In this document: positions 5,880 through 6,149 of the stretch, piece after piece
How positions within the stretch are numbered: the stretch's first letter is position 1
Layout of the letters: every line of letters starts with the position of its first letter
Source: Armatimonadota bacterium
GTDB lineage: Bacteria > Armatimonadota > Fimbriimonadia > Fimbriimonadales > Fimbriimonadaceae
Direction: 5' to 3'
DNA: 6,149 nt
Assembly: GCA_003516955.1 (NCBI GenBank)
Contig: DPBN01000343.1
Coordinates: 1 to 6,149, forward strand
Notes under the pieces: model-generated
Seen by the model: only the letters and a program-made list of their open reading frames with translations
The model's database searches: none
Told to the model about the DNA's origin: nothing
Position numbers and translations under genes: made by a program

Positions 5880-6149
5880 ATGTCCGTCACCCTAGCGCGG
5901 CCCACGAGCGCGGTCCTGAGGAGGCTGCGCAGGTGGTGGGCTGTGTTCGCGATCTACTTTCAGGACGGGATCGCCTACCGGGCGAGCGGCCTGATCTGGA
6001 TCACCACCGACGTCGTCACGGCGGTGACGATGCCCCTGGTGTGGGCGAGCGCGGCGAAGGGCGGTTACATCCAGGGCTTCTCGGCGGGAGACTTCGTCGT
6101 CTACTACCTCTCGATGCTGATGATCGCCTCGTTCGTGACCAGCCACATC
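5880..6149 (+). CDS. ABC-2 type transporter permease subunit, 3' end missing
   Basis: The frame is open from ATG 5880 to the window end and gives 90 residues. GGAGG (5868-5872) lies seven bases before the ATG, an excellent spacing. The start is basic and amphipathic (LRRLRRWW, 13-20). Then comes DGIAYRASGLIWITTDVVTAVTMPLVW (29-55), with the first membrane segment at about 37-57, a short polar loop with GGYIQGFSAGD (61-71), and a second hydrophobic segment at about 72-88 (FVVYYLSMLMIASFV). The layout of short basic N-terminus, YRAS before helix 1, and a Gly-rich loop with a 'fsagdfvvYY' run resembles ABC-2 family permeases of the ABC2_membrane_6 (PF06182) type. These usually pair with an ATPase and a second permease and export or move unknown substrates. 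The substrate cannot be inferred. It is probably a separate transcription unit from the ribosomal genes. Confidence 0.6.
   Translation, partial: MSVTLARPTSAVLRRLRRWWAVFAIYFQDGIAYRASGLIWITTDVVTAVTMPLVWASAAKGGYIQGFSAGDFVVYYLSMLMIASFVTSHI

Noticed and set aside
1..6149. CRISPR arrays, tRNA or rRNA genes, insertion sequences, toxin-antitoxin or defence genes
   Set aside because: Almost all of the window is explained by ribosomal-protein genes, and no repeat array, cloverleaf-like sequence, transposase or terminal inverted repeat was seen.

Overview
This window is a ribosomal-protein gene cluster from a high-GC bacterium. All real genes are on the + strand. The order is rplD (3' part), rplW, rplB, rpsS, rplV, rpsC, rplP, rpmC, rpsQ, rplN, rplX, rplE. 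This is the conserved bacterial S10-spc order, recognised from the protein sequences. The organism's phylum cannot be fixed from the sequence alone. GC is high, especially at third codon positions, and starts include GTG and TTG. The uS3 and uL22 proteins are of ordinary bacterial type, so an archaeal or organellar origin is excluded. A free-living bacterium of a less-studied phylum, possibly a metagenome assembly, would fit, but that is inference.

Layout. Positions 1-2015 hold uL4 (5' end missing), uL23, uL2 and uS19, tightly packed. A 101-base spacer (2016-2116) follows, the longest gap inside the cluster. Positions 2117-4302 hold uL22, uS3, uL16, uL29 and uS17, with short or overlapping junctions. 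A 52-base gap with a GC-rich hairpin (4303-4354) marks the classical S10/spc boundary. Positions 4355-5803 hold uL14, uL24 and uL5. A strong hairpin (5822-5859) with a short T-rich tail then ends the run. From 5880 a membrane protein gene begins, resembling the permease subunit of ABC-2 type transporters, and it runs off the window.

The genes supply parts of both subunits. uL4 and uL22 line the peptide exit tunnel and uL23 and uL29 sit at its mouth. uL2 lies near the peptidyl transferase centre and uL16 at the A-site side. uL14, uL24 and uL5 are further large-subunit proteins. uS3, uS17 and uS19 belong to the small subunit. Short gaps, GTGA-type overlaps and good Shine-Dalgarno sites suggest co-transcription and translational coupling.

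I found no new defence, mobile or metabolic system. The noteworthy points are the early end of the spc part after rplE (no rpsN, rpsH or rplF next), low-complexity tails on uL22 and uL5, and local sequence variants in uL4, uL2 and uL24.
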